Shown here piece by piece: positions 24,913 to 32,368 of a DNA stretch of 64,000 bases. The position numbers and the translations under genes were made by a program. Source of the DNA: WTFY01 sp965203725 (lineage in GTDB: Bacteria > Pseudomonadota > Gammaproteobacteria > UBA4575); assembly GCA_965203725.1 (NCBI GenBank), contig CBDBDH010000002.1:434001-498000 (forward strand), in the 5' to 3' direction. Numbering within the stretch: the first letter of the stretch is position 1; each line of letters opens with the position of its first letter. A model generated the notes under the pieces. That model was not told the DNA's origin. It did not search any database and saw only the letters and a list, made by a program, of their open reading frames with translations.

Positions 24913-25163
24913 GGTACAGCAAAAACACCTGGGCCCAGATCAAGGGCATTCATGTAGAACGTCTGGTCAAGGCACTGAAAGCGGACGGCTGGGTTCGGGG
25001 CGAGTGCAAGGGTGCCGTTCATCCTTACCGGTCTCGGGACGGAAAAATCATCACGATTCACTGGCACCCCAAAAAGACCTTTCAGCCTTCCCTCCTGAAA
25101 GCCTTGCTGGAAAAGATCGGTTGGTCTGAGAGGGACTTGAAGCGGTTGAAGCTGATCAAATAG
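24909..25163 (+). CDS. hicA: HicA-family toxin (mRNA interferase-like)
   Basis: 84 residues from a GTG overlapping hicB. The small dsRBD-like HicA pattern is visible: KGIHVERLVKALKADGWVRG, then AVHPYRSRDGKIITIHWHP, in which a histidine of the central strand is the usual catalytic residue, and a C-terminal helix (LLKALLEKIGW). The family's G-S-H motif is G-A-V-H here. Expected to cleave mRNA unless bound by HicB. Confidence 0.8.
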   Translation: MRYSKNTWAQIKGIHVERLVKALKADGWVRGECKGAVHPYRSRDGKIITIHWHPKKTFQPSLLKALLEKIGWSERDLKRLKLIK

Positions 25164-25333
25164 ATTATCTTCAGATCCACGACCTAAGGAACGGACCTCG
25201 ACCCGAAGGTGGTACGCCAGTTGAAAACGGTGCTACAGCAATCCCTCGACGAACCAGAGAGGGTTACTGTACTCTTGACGGACTGACCTCCAACACTTAT
25301 TGCGTGATTTATCATGACGGGGTCTGAAGTTCC

Positions 25334-25819
25334 ATGAAAACCAAATTCCATGTTTTGCTTTGCGTCCTGGTTCTGGCTGGACCCTCGGGCTTGCCTGCGG
25401 GTGCGAGGGATGCGCCCGCCTCACTGGAGGACGGCGGCGGGATTCTGCAGGCTGCGGGTGGCGTGACCGTGACCGAGTATTGCGAGAAGTTTGCCCGGAC
25501 CTATGCCAGCAAGCACGCCCTCGACTATCAGGAACATTCCGCAAGCGTGAAAAAGAGAATGGAGATCACCCAGTGGGTGCCCCATCGGTTTTCGTCACCG
25601 TATTCCCGATTCACCTGGGGCTACACCTGCCGTTTTCAGGCAAGCGATCCGGTCGGGCAGGGCGACGAATTTTCGGTAGGGCTCTTTCTGGTCGCACCCC
25701 TGGAGTTTGCCGACTACACCCAGTGGCCGGGTTTGCAGATCATTCCCATCGGCTTTGTGGTGGATCCGCGTAACGACCGAAGGGGATACGGCGTGTTCAA
25801 ATTCCTGGAGAAGCCTTGA
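25334..25819 (+). CDS. small secreted protein, unknown
   Basis: 161 residues with signal peptide (FHVLLCVLVLAGPSGLPAGA). The mature protein contains EYCEKFARTYASKHALD, FTWGYTCRFQAS and ends GYGVFKFLEKP; two cysteines could pair. It vaguely resembles the product of the phase-variable locus at 22891 (an early C-E-x-x-A helix and a later aromatic-C-x-x-Q-A strand), so the two may be distant relatives; this is inference. Confidence 0.68.
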   Translation: MKTKFHVLLCVLVLAGPSGLPAGARDAPASLEDGGGILQAAGGVTVTEYCEKFARTYASKHALDYQEHSASVKKRMEITQWVPHRFSSPYSRFTWGYTCRFQASDPVGQGDEFSVGLFLVAPLEFADYTQWPGLQIIPIGFVVDPRNDRRGYGVFKFLEKP

Positions 25820-25965
25820 TCACAAGTTGTGAGTGACCAGGCATGCAGGTTTATCCATGCTCAGGGGGCACAGAAACGGGATGTAAAAAGAAGAAGCAGG
25901 GTCTTGATTTCAGGCCGGTGCATGCACGTCTGCGTACTGCGACAGAACCGGCATCCGGCAGGCTT

Positions 25966-26169
25966 TCACAATTTCCCTGTCCGCAGCAGATGGTACAGCT
26001 TCAGGATCGGCCCGGGCGGAGGTTTGGGGCCCGCTTCATAGCGGCGGATGATGCGACCATCCGAGAGGCCGAACCGGCTGGCAAGTGCCGCTTGCGTTAA
26101 TCGTGCATCCAGCCTGATCCGGCGCAGTTCCTCCGGTGTCAGGGATTCAGTGTCTGATTTTGATTTCAT
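25966..26169 (-). CDS. small XRE-type helix-turn-helix protein A
   Basis: 67 residues: SLTPEELRRIRLDARLTQAA, then LASRFGLSDGRIIRRYEAG, a compact helix-turn-helix with the terminal R-x-Y-E-x-G of Cro/CI-type regulators, ending with KLYHLLRTGKL. Paralogue of the gene at 26203-26415; the two are head-to-tail on the minus strand, 33 bp apart. Probably a DNA-binding transcription regulator of the neighbouring accessory genes. Confidence 0.75.
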   Translation of the reverse strand: MKSKSDTESLTPEELRRIRLDARLTQAALASRFGLSDGRIIRRYEAGPKPPPGPILKLYHLLRTGKL

Positions 26170-26202
26170 GCGGATTCCGAGCAGTCCTGATCGTCTGCGT
26201 AC

Positions 26203-26415
26203 TCACAATTTCCCATTACGCAGCTTGTGATACTGTTCCAGGATAGCATCGGGCGGAACTCTTTCTCCCGCCTCATAACGGCGAATGGTGCGCTTTCCAG
26301 ACGAGTCGGACAGGCCGAACCGGCGGGCAAGCTGCGATAGGGTCAACCCCGCGCGTTTCCTGATTTGCTTGAGCTCTTCCGGGGTCAAGGGCTTGTCATG
26401 TGATGTGGATGGCAT
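26203..26415 (-). CDS. small XRE-type helix-turn-helix protein B
   Basis: 70 residues: PLTPEELKQIRKRAGLTLSQ, LARRFGLSDSSGKRTIRRYE-AGERVPP, ending HKLRNGKL. Same architecture as protein A with a small insertion before the recognition helix. Tandem arrangement suggests duplication; both may control the accessory run to the right. Confidence 0.75.
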   Translation of the reverse strand: MPSTSHDKPLTPEELKQIRKRAGLTLSQLARRFGLSDSSGKRTIRRYEAGERVPPDAILEQYHKLRNGKL

Positions 26416-26766
26416 AGGTATTCCGGATCGTTGCGTCTCGTGTTGCAGGATTCAATCGCTTTCGCCCTGTCTGCCCCAAACTTCCTGCAACAGGTCTGTG
26501 CAGAAACAAACGGCAAGGGTCGTCAAGTATCATACTTCCCTGTTCATGTAAAAGCTGCATGCCACCTTGTTCAAATTTTGTACGGATTTCCAAGGTACTA
26601 CGGGTCATCGGGACTCGAGATCGTCGCTTACAGGCGATCCTCGCAGGCCGGTTTTTGCCCAATTCGCCCGATTTCCCTGTTTTCGCGCAGATCCCCGCTG
26701 CCCGCAGGGCGGCACCGCCACGGGTGCCGCCCTCCGGGTTTTCCAGCGCACTGGTCGCGTGATCGC
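26416..26766. other. intergenic region with a dispersed-repeat-like segment
   Basis: Upstream DNA for the two regulators. Around 26615-26675 there is a segment beginning GAGATCGTC and containing GCAGGCCGGTTTTTGCC, related by eye to the elements at 28403-28458 and 35779-35832. No gene is supported. Confidence 0.4.
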
Positions 26767-27171
26767 TCACTGCGCAGCCTGGCCGATGACGAACGGCTGC
26801 CCGTCCACCTTGGCATACGAGATGCGAAGCAGGCGGCCTTTCAGTCGCGCCTTGACCTGGCCGTCGCGCTCGCCGCCCTGGTAGGTGCCGAGTTCCAGGT
26901 GCAGGTTGCTGATCGTGAACCCGACCAGCACCTTGAGCCCGCCCTCGACCGCCGATTGCAGCTCACGCACCATGGCCTGGGCCTTGCTGCCCACCACGTC
27001 GCACTCGAAGTAGGTGTACTCGATCTGGCCCGTGCGCCCGCGAAGGGCGGCGATGGTCACCGTGAGCAGGGATGAACCGCCCGCCTCGGGCTTTGGCTCC
27101 TGTACGCGGACCAGATCGCCCACGCCGGTCGTTTGCAGGTCGAAGTATTTGTCTTGGGTCTTGTCATTCAT
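26767..27171 (-). CDS. DUF3577 / STY4534-family ICE protein
   Basis: 134 residues starting MNDKTQDKYFDLQTTGVGDL and including VTIAALRGRTGQIEYTYFEC, VRELQSAVEGGLKVLVGF and RLLRISYAKVDGQPF. This is the family often annotated as an integrative-element replication protein; its role is not established biochemically. Start chosen at 27171, behind AAAGGAGAACGAC, rather than the longer frame that runs through the structured leader. Last gene of the leftward run. Its presence marks the region as ICE- or plasmid-derived. Confidence 0.85.
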   Translation of the reverse strand: MNDKTQDKYFDLQTTGVGDLVRVQEPKPEAGGSSLLTVTIAALRGRTGQIEYTYFECDVVGSKAQAMVRELQSAVEGGLKVLVGFTISNLHLELGTYQGGERDGQVKARLKGRLLRISYAKVDGQPFVIGQAAQ

Positions 27172-27268
27172 GTCGTTCTCCTTTGGTTGCTGTTTCTGCC
27201 TTTCGGCTTCATCAATACGGGTAACACACCCGCAGACAGCGGGAGAGGGCATCCTTGCCCCCTCCCTT
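27172..27268 (-). promoter_or_regulatory. type-A structured leader, copy 1 (upstream of DUF3577 gene)
   Basis: Read leftward: H1 with arms GGGAGGGGGC / GCCCTCTCCC (one G-U) and loop AAGGAT; H2 CGGGT-GTGTT-ACCCG; H3 GCC-GAAA-GGC; then CAGAAACAGCAACC and AAAGGAG. The H1 loop contains AAGGA (A-N-GGA). The leader fills the whole gap between the clamp-like gene and this gene. Confidence 0.75.
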
Positions 27269-27272
27269 CGCC

Positions 27273-27962
27273 TTACGCCGCTTTCTTCAATGCCTCCTTG
27301 CGCTGCCTGGCGAGCTTGAGCCACCACGAGTCCTGGTCCTTCTGATCGTAGCGCGTGGGCATGATCAGGCCGATGAAATCGGGTTCCTTGTGAATGAACA
27401 CGACCACGACCTTCTCCTTGCCCGTGGGGTAGAGGCGGATGCCGGCATGGCTCTTGTCCACCTTTCGACTGAATGCGAACCGCTCAAGGTTCTGCACCCG
27501 CACCCCGTCCACCAACGGCTTCTCGGTCTTGGGCAGCTCGGCGGGCATCAGGCGCTCCCATCCCGGATAACGCGCCTCGATGATGGCCTTGTTCACGGGA
27601 TACCGCGCCTTTTGCATGGCGTGCTGGCAGTCACCCTTGCACTGAGCCTCGTTGTACAGTCTGAACTCCACCACGTCGTCCTCGTTGCGCGTGATGACTG
27701 CCCGCACGGCCCCGTCCTTGATGAACTGGGCAATATCGCGCTTGTTTTTCAGGCTCAGGATCACTTCCGAATCACACTTCCCTTGCGGGTCGTGGAAAAC
27801 GCCGAGCACATGCCCGTCCGTGCCCACGATCATCGTCCCGCCTAGCGGGCAGGGCTGGATGCACACGCCGAGCAGGTAGTAGCGCACGTCCTTTTTGGCG
27901 GCGAAATTCATCGCCTTCTGGAATTTCACCAGATCAATGTTTACCGATTCATTTTTCTTCAT
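27273..27962 (-). CDS. short beta-clamp-like protein 1
   Basis: 229 residues. The segment from 18 on, KDVRYYLLGVCIQP...GTMIVGTDGHVLGVF, matches the middle domain of the DNA polymerase III beta clamp (E. coli DVRYYLNGM...TVATDGHRLAV). Later ARYPGWERLMP parallels GRFPDYRRVLP, and FIGLIMPTRY near the end parallels the clamp's C-terminal VVMPMRL. Clamps have three such domains in about 366 residues; here only the equivalents of domains II and III fit. Start at 27962 follows AAAGGAGACGAAACC and a type-A leader. Could be a replication or repair clamp of the element, or a decoy for the host polymerase. A paralogue is at 29976-30692. Confidence 0.72.
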   Translation of the reverse strand: MKKNESVNIDLVKFQKAMNFAAKKDVRYYLLGVCIQPCPLGGTMIVGTDGHVLGVFHDPQGKCDSEVILSLKNKRDIAQFIKDGAVRAVITRNEDDVVEFRLYNEAQCKGDCQHAMQKARYPVNKAIIEARYPGWERLMPAELPKTEKPLVDGVRVQNLERFAFSRKVDKSHAGIRLYPTGKEKVVVVFIHKEPDFIGLIMPTRYDQKDQDSWWLKLARQRKEALKKAA

Positions 27963-28055
27963 GGTTTCGTCTCCTTTGGTTTGCTGTTTCTGCCTTTCGG
28001 CTTCATCAATACGGGTAACACACCCGCAGACAGCGGGGGCACGTCCGTGTGCCCC
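27963..28055 (-). promoter_or_regulatory. type-A structured leader, copy 2 (upstream of clamp-like gene 1)
   Basis: H1 GGGGCAC-ACGGAC-GTGCCCC (loop holds ACGGA), H2 CGGGT-GTGTT-ACCCG, H3 GCC-GAAA-GGC, then AAAGGAG. Nearly identical to copy 1 in H2 and H3 but with a different H1 stem and a different N in the A-N-GGA loop. Confidence 0.78.
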
Positions 28056-28060
28056 ATCCC

Positions 28061-28345
28061 CTAGCTTCCGTCGATCTCCCAGCAAAGATGTCCGTCCCCG
28101 ACCTCGCCGCTGTACTGCACCTTGGTCAAATGGACCGCCTTCTCGGGTTCGTCGTTCGTAGACCATAGCTGCACCTTCCAGTGAAAATGGTTTTCTCCAT
28201 CGTCGATGTCGCCATAGGTGTAGCGGACTTGCCCGCCATCCAGCTTGGACTTGATTTCCTCGTAATAGTCCTTGCTGGCAGGGGTTTCGGATACCTTCTG
28301 GAAAATGCCATTGATGGCCTTGCGGTTCTTGTCGATCATCTTCAT
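28061..28345 (-). CDS. hypothetical protein of the mobile-type run
   Basis: 94 residues, charged and soluble (KMIDKNRKAINGIFQKVSET, VRYTYGDIDDGENHFHWKVQ, GHLCWEIDGS). No family recognised. Start follows CAGAGGTAAACGACT. Preceded by a type-C leader related to that of the gene at 29515. Confidence 0.68.
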   Translation of the reverse strand: MKMIDKNRKAINGIFQKVSETPASKDYYEEIKSKLDGGQVRYTYGDIDDGENHFHWKVQLWSTNDEPEKAVHLTKVQYSGEVGDGHLCWEIDGS

Positions 28346-28470
28346 AGTCGTTTACCTCTGAGTCATTGATTGTTTGTAGGTAGGTAGGTCTGCCCATCCG
28401 AACCCGAGATCGTCCAATACAGCGCAAATACGGAGGCCGATTTTTGGCAGATCTCGGGAAATTCATGGTT
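28346..28470 (-). promoter_or_regulatory. type-C leader with terminal inverted repeat, copy 1
   Basis: At 28403-28458 a segment has 9-bp inverted ends (CCCGAGATC and GATCTCGGG); leftward of it comes ACCTACCTAC, then AACAATCAATGACT and the start region. The same order, with altered ends CCCGGGA/TCCCGGG, occurs before the gene at 29515-29853, and the central part recurs at 35779-35832. Confidence 0.6.
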
Positions 28471-28911
28471 TCAGCGTGCGTCCCTGAAATATCGCTCGGG
28501 GTTCTCGCGCAGCTCGCGAGCGATGTCCGCGAAGCTGTGCGTGCCGTGGTCGTTTAGCTGGATCAGGTCAGATCCAACCAAGCTTTCGCTGTGCTCGTCC
28601 AGCGCATCCCCGGAGGGTCCGTTCAGCTTCAGGCGGTCGGTCATGGATGCGTCCAGAAAGCCCTCGCCCCCGTGGTATGCGTAGAGTTCGGACTCGCTGC
28701 CATCCTCCAGTATCGCGGCAGGCCTGCCGAAGTCCGAAAAGCCATCGGGATCGAGCACATGGCACGCGAGGCCAAGGCAGCAAAAGCAGGTGCGCCCGTT
28801 GCCATCGCCATCCATGATGCGTCGTTTCAGGCCGTTGTAGCCTTGCTCGTGCTCGCCAGACTCCAGCGCTTCCAGCCAGGCGAGCTGGTCCTCGTTGAAT
28901 TCATAGGTCAT
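28471..28911 (-). CDS. hypothetical protein, phage/plasmid 'CCLG' type
   Basis: 146 residues from 28911, where GGAGAAGTAAAG precedes ATG. NEDQLAWLEALESGEHEQGY, CFCCLGLACHV, LIQLNDHGTHSFADIARELR: this order (a short helix, paired cysteines in CCLG, then L-x-x-L-N-D-x-G-x-S-F) is common in phage and plasmid proteins of unknown role. The cysteines may bind a metal. Confidence 0.75.
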   Translation of the reverse strand: MTYEFNEDQLAWLEALESGEHEQGYNGLKRRIMDGDGNGRTCFCCLGLACHVLDPDGFSDFGRPAAILEDGSESELYAYHGGEGFLDASMTDRLKLNGPSGDALDEHSESLVGSDLIQLNDHGTHSFADIARELRENPERYFRDAR

Positions 28912-28949
28912 CTTTACTTCTCCTGGAATGTGTGAATTTGGGTGTGCCT

Positions 28950-29174
28950 TCAGTACTGGTAGCTCACCTGTACAAGATGTAACGTCATGCCGGCTTTCAG
29001 CATGTCGTCGTGAATGCGCTTGCCCTGCACCGGGCCGAACAGATACGGTGCACGCAGCTCCCCGCAGGTCTGATGGAACACGTTGTGCTCCATCCAGTCC
29101 CTTGCGGTATCGGATACGGGTTCGATGCGGCAGCGCGTGTTGCTGGTCGTGATCCGTGCGTCGATGTCGTTCAT
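28950..29174 (-). CDS. hypothetical protein
   Basis: 74 residues from 29174 (MNDIDARITTSNTRCRIEPV). Its start overlaps the stop of the upstream gene (ATGA), so the two are translationally coupled. Ends MTLHLVQVSYQY. No family recognised. Confidence 0.65.
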   Translation of the reverse strand: MNDIDARITTSNTRCRIEPVSDTARDWMEHNVFHQTCGELRAPYLFGPVQGKRIHDDMLKAGMTLHLVQVSYQY

Positions 29175-29434
29175 GCGGCCTCCCGTCGTTTGGGTGTGAC
29201 AGGCAGCAGGTACCAAAGGCCATCACCCAAATCCATGTTTCCGTGTATCGGCGGGATCTCCCTCACCCTGTAATCGGAATGCTTCTGTTCACGGGGATTC
29301 CAGATCTCCCTGTCCCTCTTGATGACGCGCCAAATCGCCCGAGCTGGGGTTTCAGCGTTCAAAAACGTAACGTCGTCCCCTGCATGGCAATGCAGCAGGA
29401 TGGTACGTTTGCGCGTGACTCTGAATCGTCTCAT
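29171..29434 (-). CDS. hypothetical protein
   Basis: About 87 residues. Two ATGs lie 6 bases apart; the second (29434) is preferred because AAAGGAG is then 8 bases away. Basic, single-domain (RRFRVTRKRTILLHCHAGDD, IWRVIKRDREIWNPREQKH). Preceded by hairpin type B. No family recognised. Confidence 0.62.
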   Translation of the reverse strand: MRRFRVTRKRTILLHCHAGDDVTFLNAETPARAIWRVIKRDREIWNPREQKHSDYRVREIPPIHGNMDLGDGLWYLLPVTPKRREAA

Positions 29435-29478
29435 GTTCATTCTCCTTTCTTGTTGTGGATGGCTCGTGCCGATCCGGA

Positions 29479-29502
29479 ATGCCCACTCGCAAGAATGGGC
29501 AT
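29479..29502 (-). promoter_or_regulatory. type-B leader hairpin, copy 1
   Basis: Leftward: ATGCCCA-TTCTTGCGAG-TGGGCAT, a 7-bp stem that can extend three pairs (TTC/GAG) to a TTGC loop. The same loop-proximal TTC...GAG occurs with different outer stems at 30987 and 34497. Confidence 0.6.
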
Positions 29503-29514
29503 ATCCGCATCCGC

Positions 29515-29853
29515 CTATGCGCCCTTCTGATAGGTACGATAGGTCTCCACGCCAAGGGTCAGGGCTTCGTTGATGATCTGGTTCATGCCGTCGTTATCCA
29601 GCGCTTCCATCAACAATGCCAGATCGCCCCCCAACGCGATCTCCTCGGCACTGACTGCCGGATCGTCCAGCTTTTCGAAGATTTGCTGCAGGGTGTTGGC
29701 GTCGTCCTCGGGCTTCTGGATGCCCTTGACGACCTTCTCTACAAAGTCGTGCAGGAACGGGCTTGCGTGCTCGTAGTGGGCATTGCTCTCTAGCGTGCTC
29801 TCCACCCAGTCAATGGCCTGTCCTCGCTCTGTGATGTCGCTTGCGTCTGTCAT
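29515..29853 (-). CDS. hypothetical acidic protein
   Basis: 112 residues from 29853 (MTDASDITERGQAIDWVEST), acidic and probably all-helical (LQQIFEKLDDPAVSAEEIAL, ALLMEALDNDGMNQIINEAL). TTAGGAGAAAATGAC supplies the ribosome site. No family recognised. Confidence 0.68.
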   Translation of the reverse strand: MTDASDITERGQAIDWVESTLESNAHYEHASPFLHDFVEKVVKGIQKPEDDANTLQQIFEKLDDPAVSAEEIALGGDLALLMEALDNDGMNQIINEALTLGVETYRTYQKGA

Positions 29854-29975
29854 GTCATTTTCTCCTAAGTCATTGATTGTTCGTAAGGTAGGTAGGGTCA
29901 TCCTGACCCGGGAAAACCGCGGAAAACGCCTCTCTGGAGGCCGGATTCTGCGGGATCCCGGGTTTTTCATGGTTT
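29854..29975 (-). promoter_or_regulatory. type-C leader with terminal inverted repeat, copy 2
   Basis: Segment 29907-29962 has inverted ends CCCGGGA/TCCCGGG, followed leftward by ACCTACCTTACGAACAATCA and ATGACTTAGGAGA. Closely parallel to 28346-28470. In both copies the upstream stop is followed by a TGAAA-CCATGAA stretch. Confidence 0.6.
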
Positions 29976-30692
29976 TCAGGCCGCTTCCTTCACATTGGTA
30001 GGGACGTTGCGCAGGCGCTGCGGCATGACCAGGGTGCGCACCGACAGGCCAAAGCCGTCGCTGCCGTCCTCCAGTCTGCGCCAGGCGCCCCAGTGTTCGA
30101 TGCACACGGGCTCTTCCGTACCCGTCACGGTCAGTCGCACATGCTTGGCGAACTTGCGCGCGCCCATCGCCACCCGGATCACCTTCTCGGCCACGGTCGC
30201 GGCATCGGCAAGGTATCTTGCATCCATGCCGATCAGTGGCGCGTGGATCTCCTTGCGGGCATCCTTGGCGTCCTCGTGATTGATGAAGATGCGCCGCCAT
30301 CCGGGAAACGCGGTGGGCAGGCCATGGAACTCGCGGCCTGCGAGCGTGGCGAGCATGGGCGCCTTGAACTCGAACTCCGCCCGAGTCTTGCCCGCCTTGT
30401 CGGTCGGGCTAATGCGCTTGATGTCGTCCATCGAGACGATGATTTCCTGATAGTCATCGTTGCGGCTTTGCCGCAGCGTGGCATTCCAGGAATCGCCGAT
30501 GCCCTCGACCCGGTCGGGATGGCTCGTGCACCGCACCACGGTCAGGCGGTGCCGGTCCGTGCCCACCAGATTGACATACTCGTCACTGGCCTCGATGCAC
30601 ACGCCTCGCAGGGCATAGGTCTCGTTTTTGGGATTGACCGCGTACCGTGCCAGCAAGGGCAGCAGGGCGGGCGGGAATGCGTGTTTGCTCAT
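29976..30692 (-). CDS. short beta-clamp-like protein 2
   Basis: 238 residues from 30692 (MSKHAFPPALLPLLARYAVN). NETYALRGVCIEASDEYVNL-VGTDRHRLTVV matches the beta-clamp middle-domain pattern; FPGWRRIFIN and SVRTLVMPQRL match clamp positions in domain III, as in clamp-like protein 1. The two paralogues differ greatly between these anchors. Like the first, it lacks room for a third clamp domain. Start follows GGAGAAACAAC. Function unproven; a ring of three two-domain subunits, as in PCNA, would give the usual six domains. Confidence 0.7.
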   Translation of the reverse strand: MSKHAFPPALLPLLARYAVNPKNETYALRGVCIEASDEYVNLVGTDRHRLTVVRCTSHPDRVEGIGDSWNATLRQSRNDDYQEIIVSMDDIKRISPTDKAGKTRAEFEFKAPMLATLAGREFHGLPTAFPGWRRIFINHEDAKDARKEIHAPLIGMDARYLADAATVAEKVIRVAMGARKFAKHVRLTVTGTEEPVCIEHWGAWRRLEDGSDGFGLSVRTLVMPQRLRNVPTNVKEAA

Positions 30693-30726
30693 GTTGTTTC
30701 TCCTTTGGTTGTGAATCTGACGGGCC

Positions 30727-30942
30727 TCATCCCTGCATGTTGAACAGGGTGATGATCTTCTCCACCTCGTCGCGGTGCAGCTTGACGTTGTACTGCCCTT
30801 CGGTCGTATCGTCCTTGATGCCGCAGATGCTGATGACGTGGCGGCCATCGTCGGGGATGCCGATGCCCGAGTACGGGTAATCGGCCACCAGCTCGTTTTC
30901 CACGGGCTTCGCCCCGTGCTTGCCTTGAATCTCAATTCTCAT
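30727..30942 (-). CDS. hypothetical protein
   Basis: 71 residues from 30942 (MRIEIQGKHGAKPVENELVA), mixed strands (SGIGIPDDGRHVISICGIKD) and a C-terminal helix (RDEVEKIITLFNMQG). Start behind AAAAGGAGACGAGACC. No family recognised. Confidence 0.65.
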   Translation of the reverse strand: MRIEIQGKHGAKPVENELVADYPYSGIGIPDDGRHVISICGIKDDTTEGQYNVKLHRDEVEKIITLFNMQG

Positions 30943-30986
30943 GGTCTCGTCTCCTTTTGGGTTCGTGGTCTCGATTCGAGATTTCA

Positions 30987-31020
30987 CCCGCATGGGGACT
31001 CGTGCGAATCCCCATGCGGG
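30987..31020 (-). promoter_or_regulatory. type-B leader hairpin, copy 2
   Basis: Perfect 12-bp stem (arm CCCGCATGGGGA) around TTCGCACGAG, just upstream of the gene starting at 30942. A second small hairpin (TCTCG-AAT-CGAGA) lies between it and the ribosome site. Confidence 0.65.
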
Positions 31021-31027
31021 ATGGCCT

Positions 31028-31528
31028 CTAGCCTTCGCCCTTCCTGGCCTGCGCGATCAGGTGATTGCCTGCGGCGACCAGGTGCCCGAGTGCCTCCCGT
31101 GCCTCGTTCAGCACCTTGTCCACGGACGCCGCACCGCCCTGGGTGATCAGGGACAGGAATACGCGCACCGTCTCCGCACTTCGCAGGTGAATCAGATCGA
31201 CGGTCCTGCCCCGGTTGTCCGTGACCCGGATCGTCATCGCGCCCTCGCCCGGAGTTTCCAGCAGGGCGATTTCCCATGCGCATTCCACGCTCACGCTGTC
31301 CAGATGCACGCTGTCCCGATATTCGTAGGCGAACGCTCCGCAGTCCGAACCGTTGGTAATGGCTTCCTCGGCATCGGCATAAATCATCTTCTCCAAGGCC
31401 TGACGGCCCTTGGCATGATCGACCACGTGCGCCCTGTGCCGATCCGCCTCCTTGATGCGGCACCGGAACGAGACCTCGTGCAGCAGGATCGTCATCGTGC
31501 CCATGTGTACATAGTCTTTCTCAGTCAT
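31028..31528 (-). CDS. hypothetical protein, paralogue of 31620-32042
   Basis: 166 residues. MTEKDYVHMGTMTILLHEVS and the helix AKGRQALEKMIYADAEEAI are shared in pattern with the next gene; the C-terminus is helical (LNEAREALGHLVAAGNHLIA). Ribosome site AAAGGAGAACAG. The pair arose by duplication. Function unknown. Confidence 0.7.
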   Translation of the reverse strand: MTEKDYVHMGTMTILLHEVSFRCRIKEADRHRAHVVDHAKGRQALEKMIYADAEEAITNGSDCGAFAYEYRDSVHLDSVSVECAWEIALLETPGEGAMTIRVTDNRGRTVDLIHLRSAETVRVFLSLITQGGAASVDKVLNEAREALGHLVAAGNHLIAQARKGEG

Positions 31529-31579
31529 GTTTTCTGTTCTCCTTTGTTGGGGTGGCTGGCGGTTCCAAGGGGGAACCCG

Positions 31580-31605
31580 TTAGCCGCCTCGATCGAGGCG
31601 GCTAA
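31580..31605. repeat. 26-bp perfect palindrome
   Basis: TTAGCCGCCTCGA and its exact complement meet with no loop. It sits in the leader of the gene starting at 31528, followed leftward by GGTTCC-CCCTT-GGAACC. It could be an RNA hairpin like the other leaders, or an operator. Confidence 0.7.
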
Positions 31606-31619
31606 GGGGATGGCCTCGG

Positions 31620-32042
31620 CTAACTGAACAGCACGTCCCGTGCGGTATCTATGGCGTCGCGGTAGCGCTGTACGTCCTCGATGGGAATCACCATGTACTG
31701 GGCGACATCCTTGTGATCCAGCACCTCGTCCGCCTTTTTCGTGAACTCGCGCAGCACGACCTCCACGCCAAGCTGGAACGGGTCGTGTACCACGTCCCAC
31801 GTCACGGGCACCGTCACGGTGCCTCCCGCGTTGGTGTGTACGTAGTCAAACGAGCCGCCGACCTCCTTATCCAGCACCTTCTCCTGTACCTCGTCATGGA
31901 TCGACCGTTCCAGCGCCTCAATGCCCTCCGTGTGATCCACGACCTCGGCATGAGCCTTGGGCATGTCGCACTTGAATGAGATCTCGTGCTGCAGGACGAT
32001 CATCGTGCCTCGGTGTAGTACGTCTTTCTCTTTCTCTTTCAT
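31620..32042 (-). CDS. hypothetical protein, paralogue of 31028-31528
   Basis: 140 residues: MKEKEKDVLHRGTMIVLQHE, EGIEALERSIHDEVQEKVLD, C-terminal helix RYRDAIDTARDVLFS. It aligns with its neighbour over the first 60 residues (G-T-M-x-I-L/V-L-x-H-E-x-S-F). Ribosome site AACAGGAGAAATGAC. Confidence 0.7.
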   Translation of the reverse strand: MKEKEKDVLHRGTMIVLQHEISFKCDMPKAHAEVVDHTEGIEALERSIHDEVQEKVLDKEVGGSFDYVHTNAGGTVTVPVTWDVVHDPFQLGVEVVLREFTKKADEVLDHKDVAQYMVIPIEDVQRYRDAIDTARDVLFS

Positions 32043-32083
32043 GTCATTTCTCCTGTTCTCGTTTAGGCCTGAAACTGGCCATC

Positions 32084-32108
32084 CATGCCCGCGACACGCA
32101 CGGGCATG
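32084..32108 (-). promoter_or_regulatory. leader hairpin upstream of 31620-32042 gene
   Basis: 8-bp stem CATGCCCG/CGGGCATG with a 9-nt loop, 42 bp before the start codon. Same position as the other leader hairpins, but the loop differs. Confidence 0.55.
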
Positions 32109-32120
32109 AATGGTGCGTCT

Positions 32121-32366
32121 CTAGAAGTTGTCCTGTAGCTCGGTCACGAGTCCGTCAAAGTCCTCGTTCCTGCCCAATATGTCGGCCAGTGCCGAGACGG
32201 TCGCGAAGTCCACGCCGTGGTCATCGGCCAGGCACTCCAAGTAGTCTTGGCGATCCTTGTAGCCGTGTTCCTCGTAGATGGTCTCGGGCTTCGGTTCAGG
32301 CTTGGGTCGATCCGGTGAAATCACCATCTGGAACCCGCCTTCGAATGGGGTCGTCTTGATATTCAT
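32121..32366 (-). CDS. hypothetical protein
   Basis: 81 residues: MNIKTTPFEGGFQMVISPDR, then an acidic helical half (DRQDYLECLADDHGVDFATV). The first 16 residues resemble those of the product of 32503-32904 (TTRFEGGCRMVFSP), suggesting a shared N-terminal module. Its ribosome site lies inside the end of the tiny upstream gene. Confidence 0.65.
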   Translation of the reverse strand: MNIKTTPFEGGFQMVISPDRPKPEPKPETIYEEHGYKDRQDYLECLADDHGVDFATVSALADILGRNEDFDGLVTELQDNF

Positions 32367-32368
32367 GC

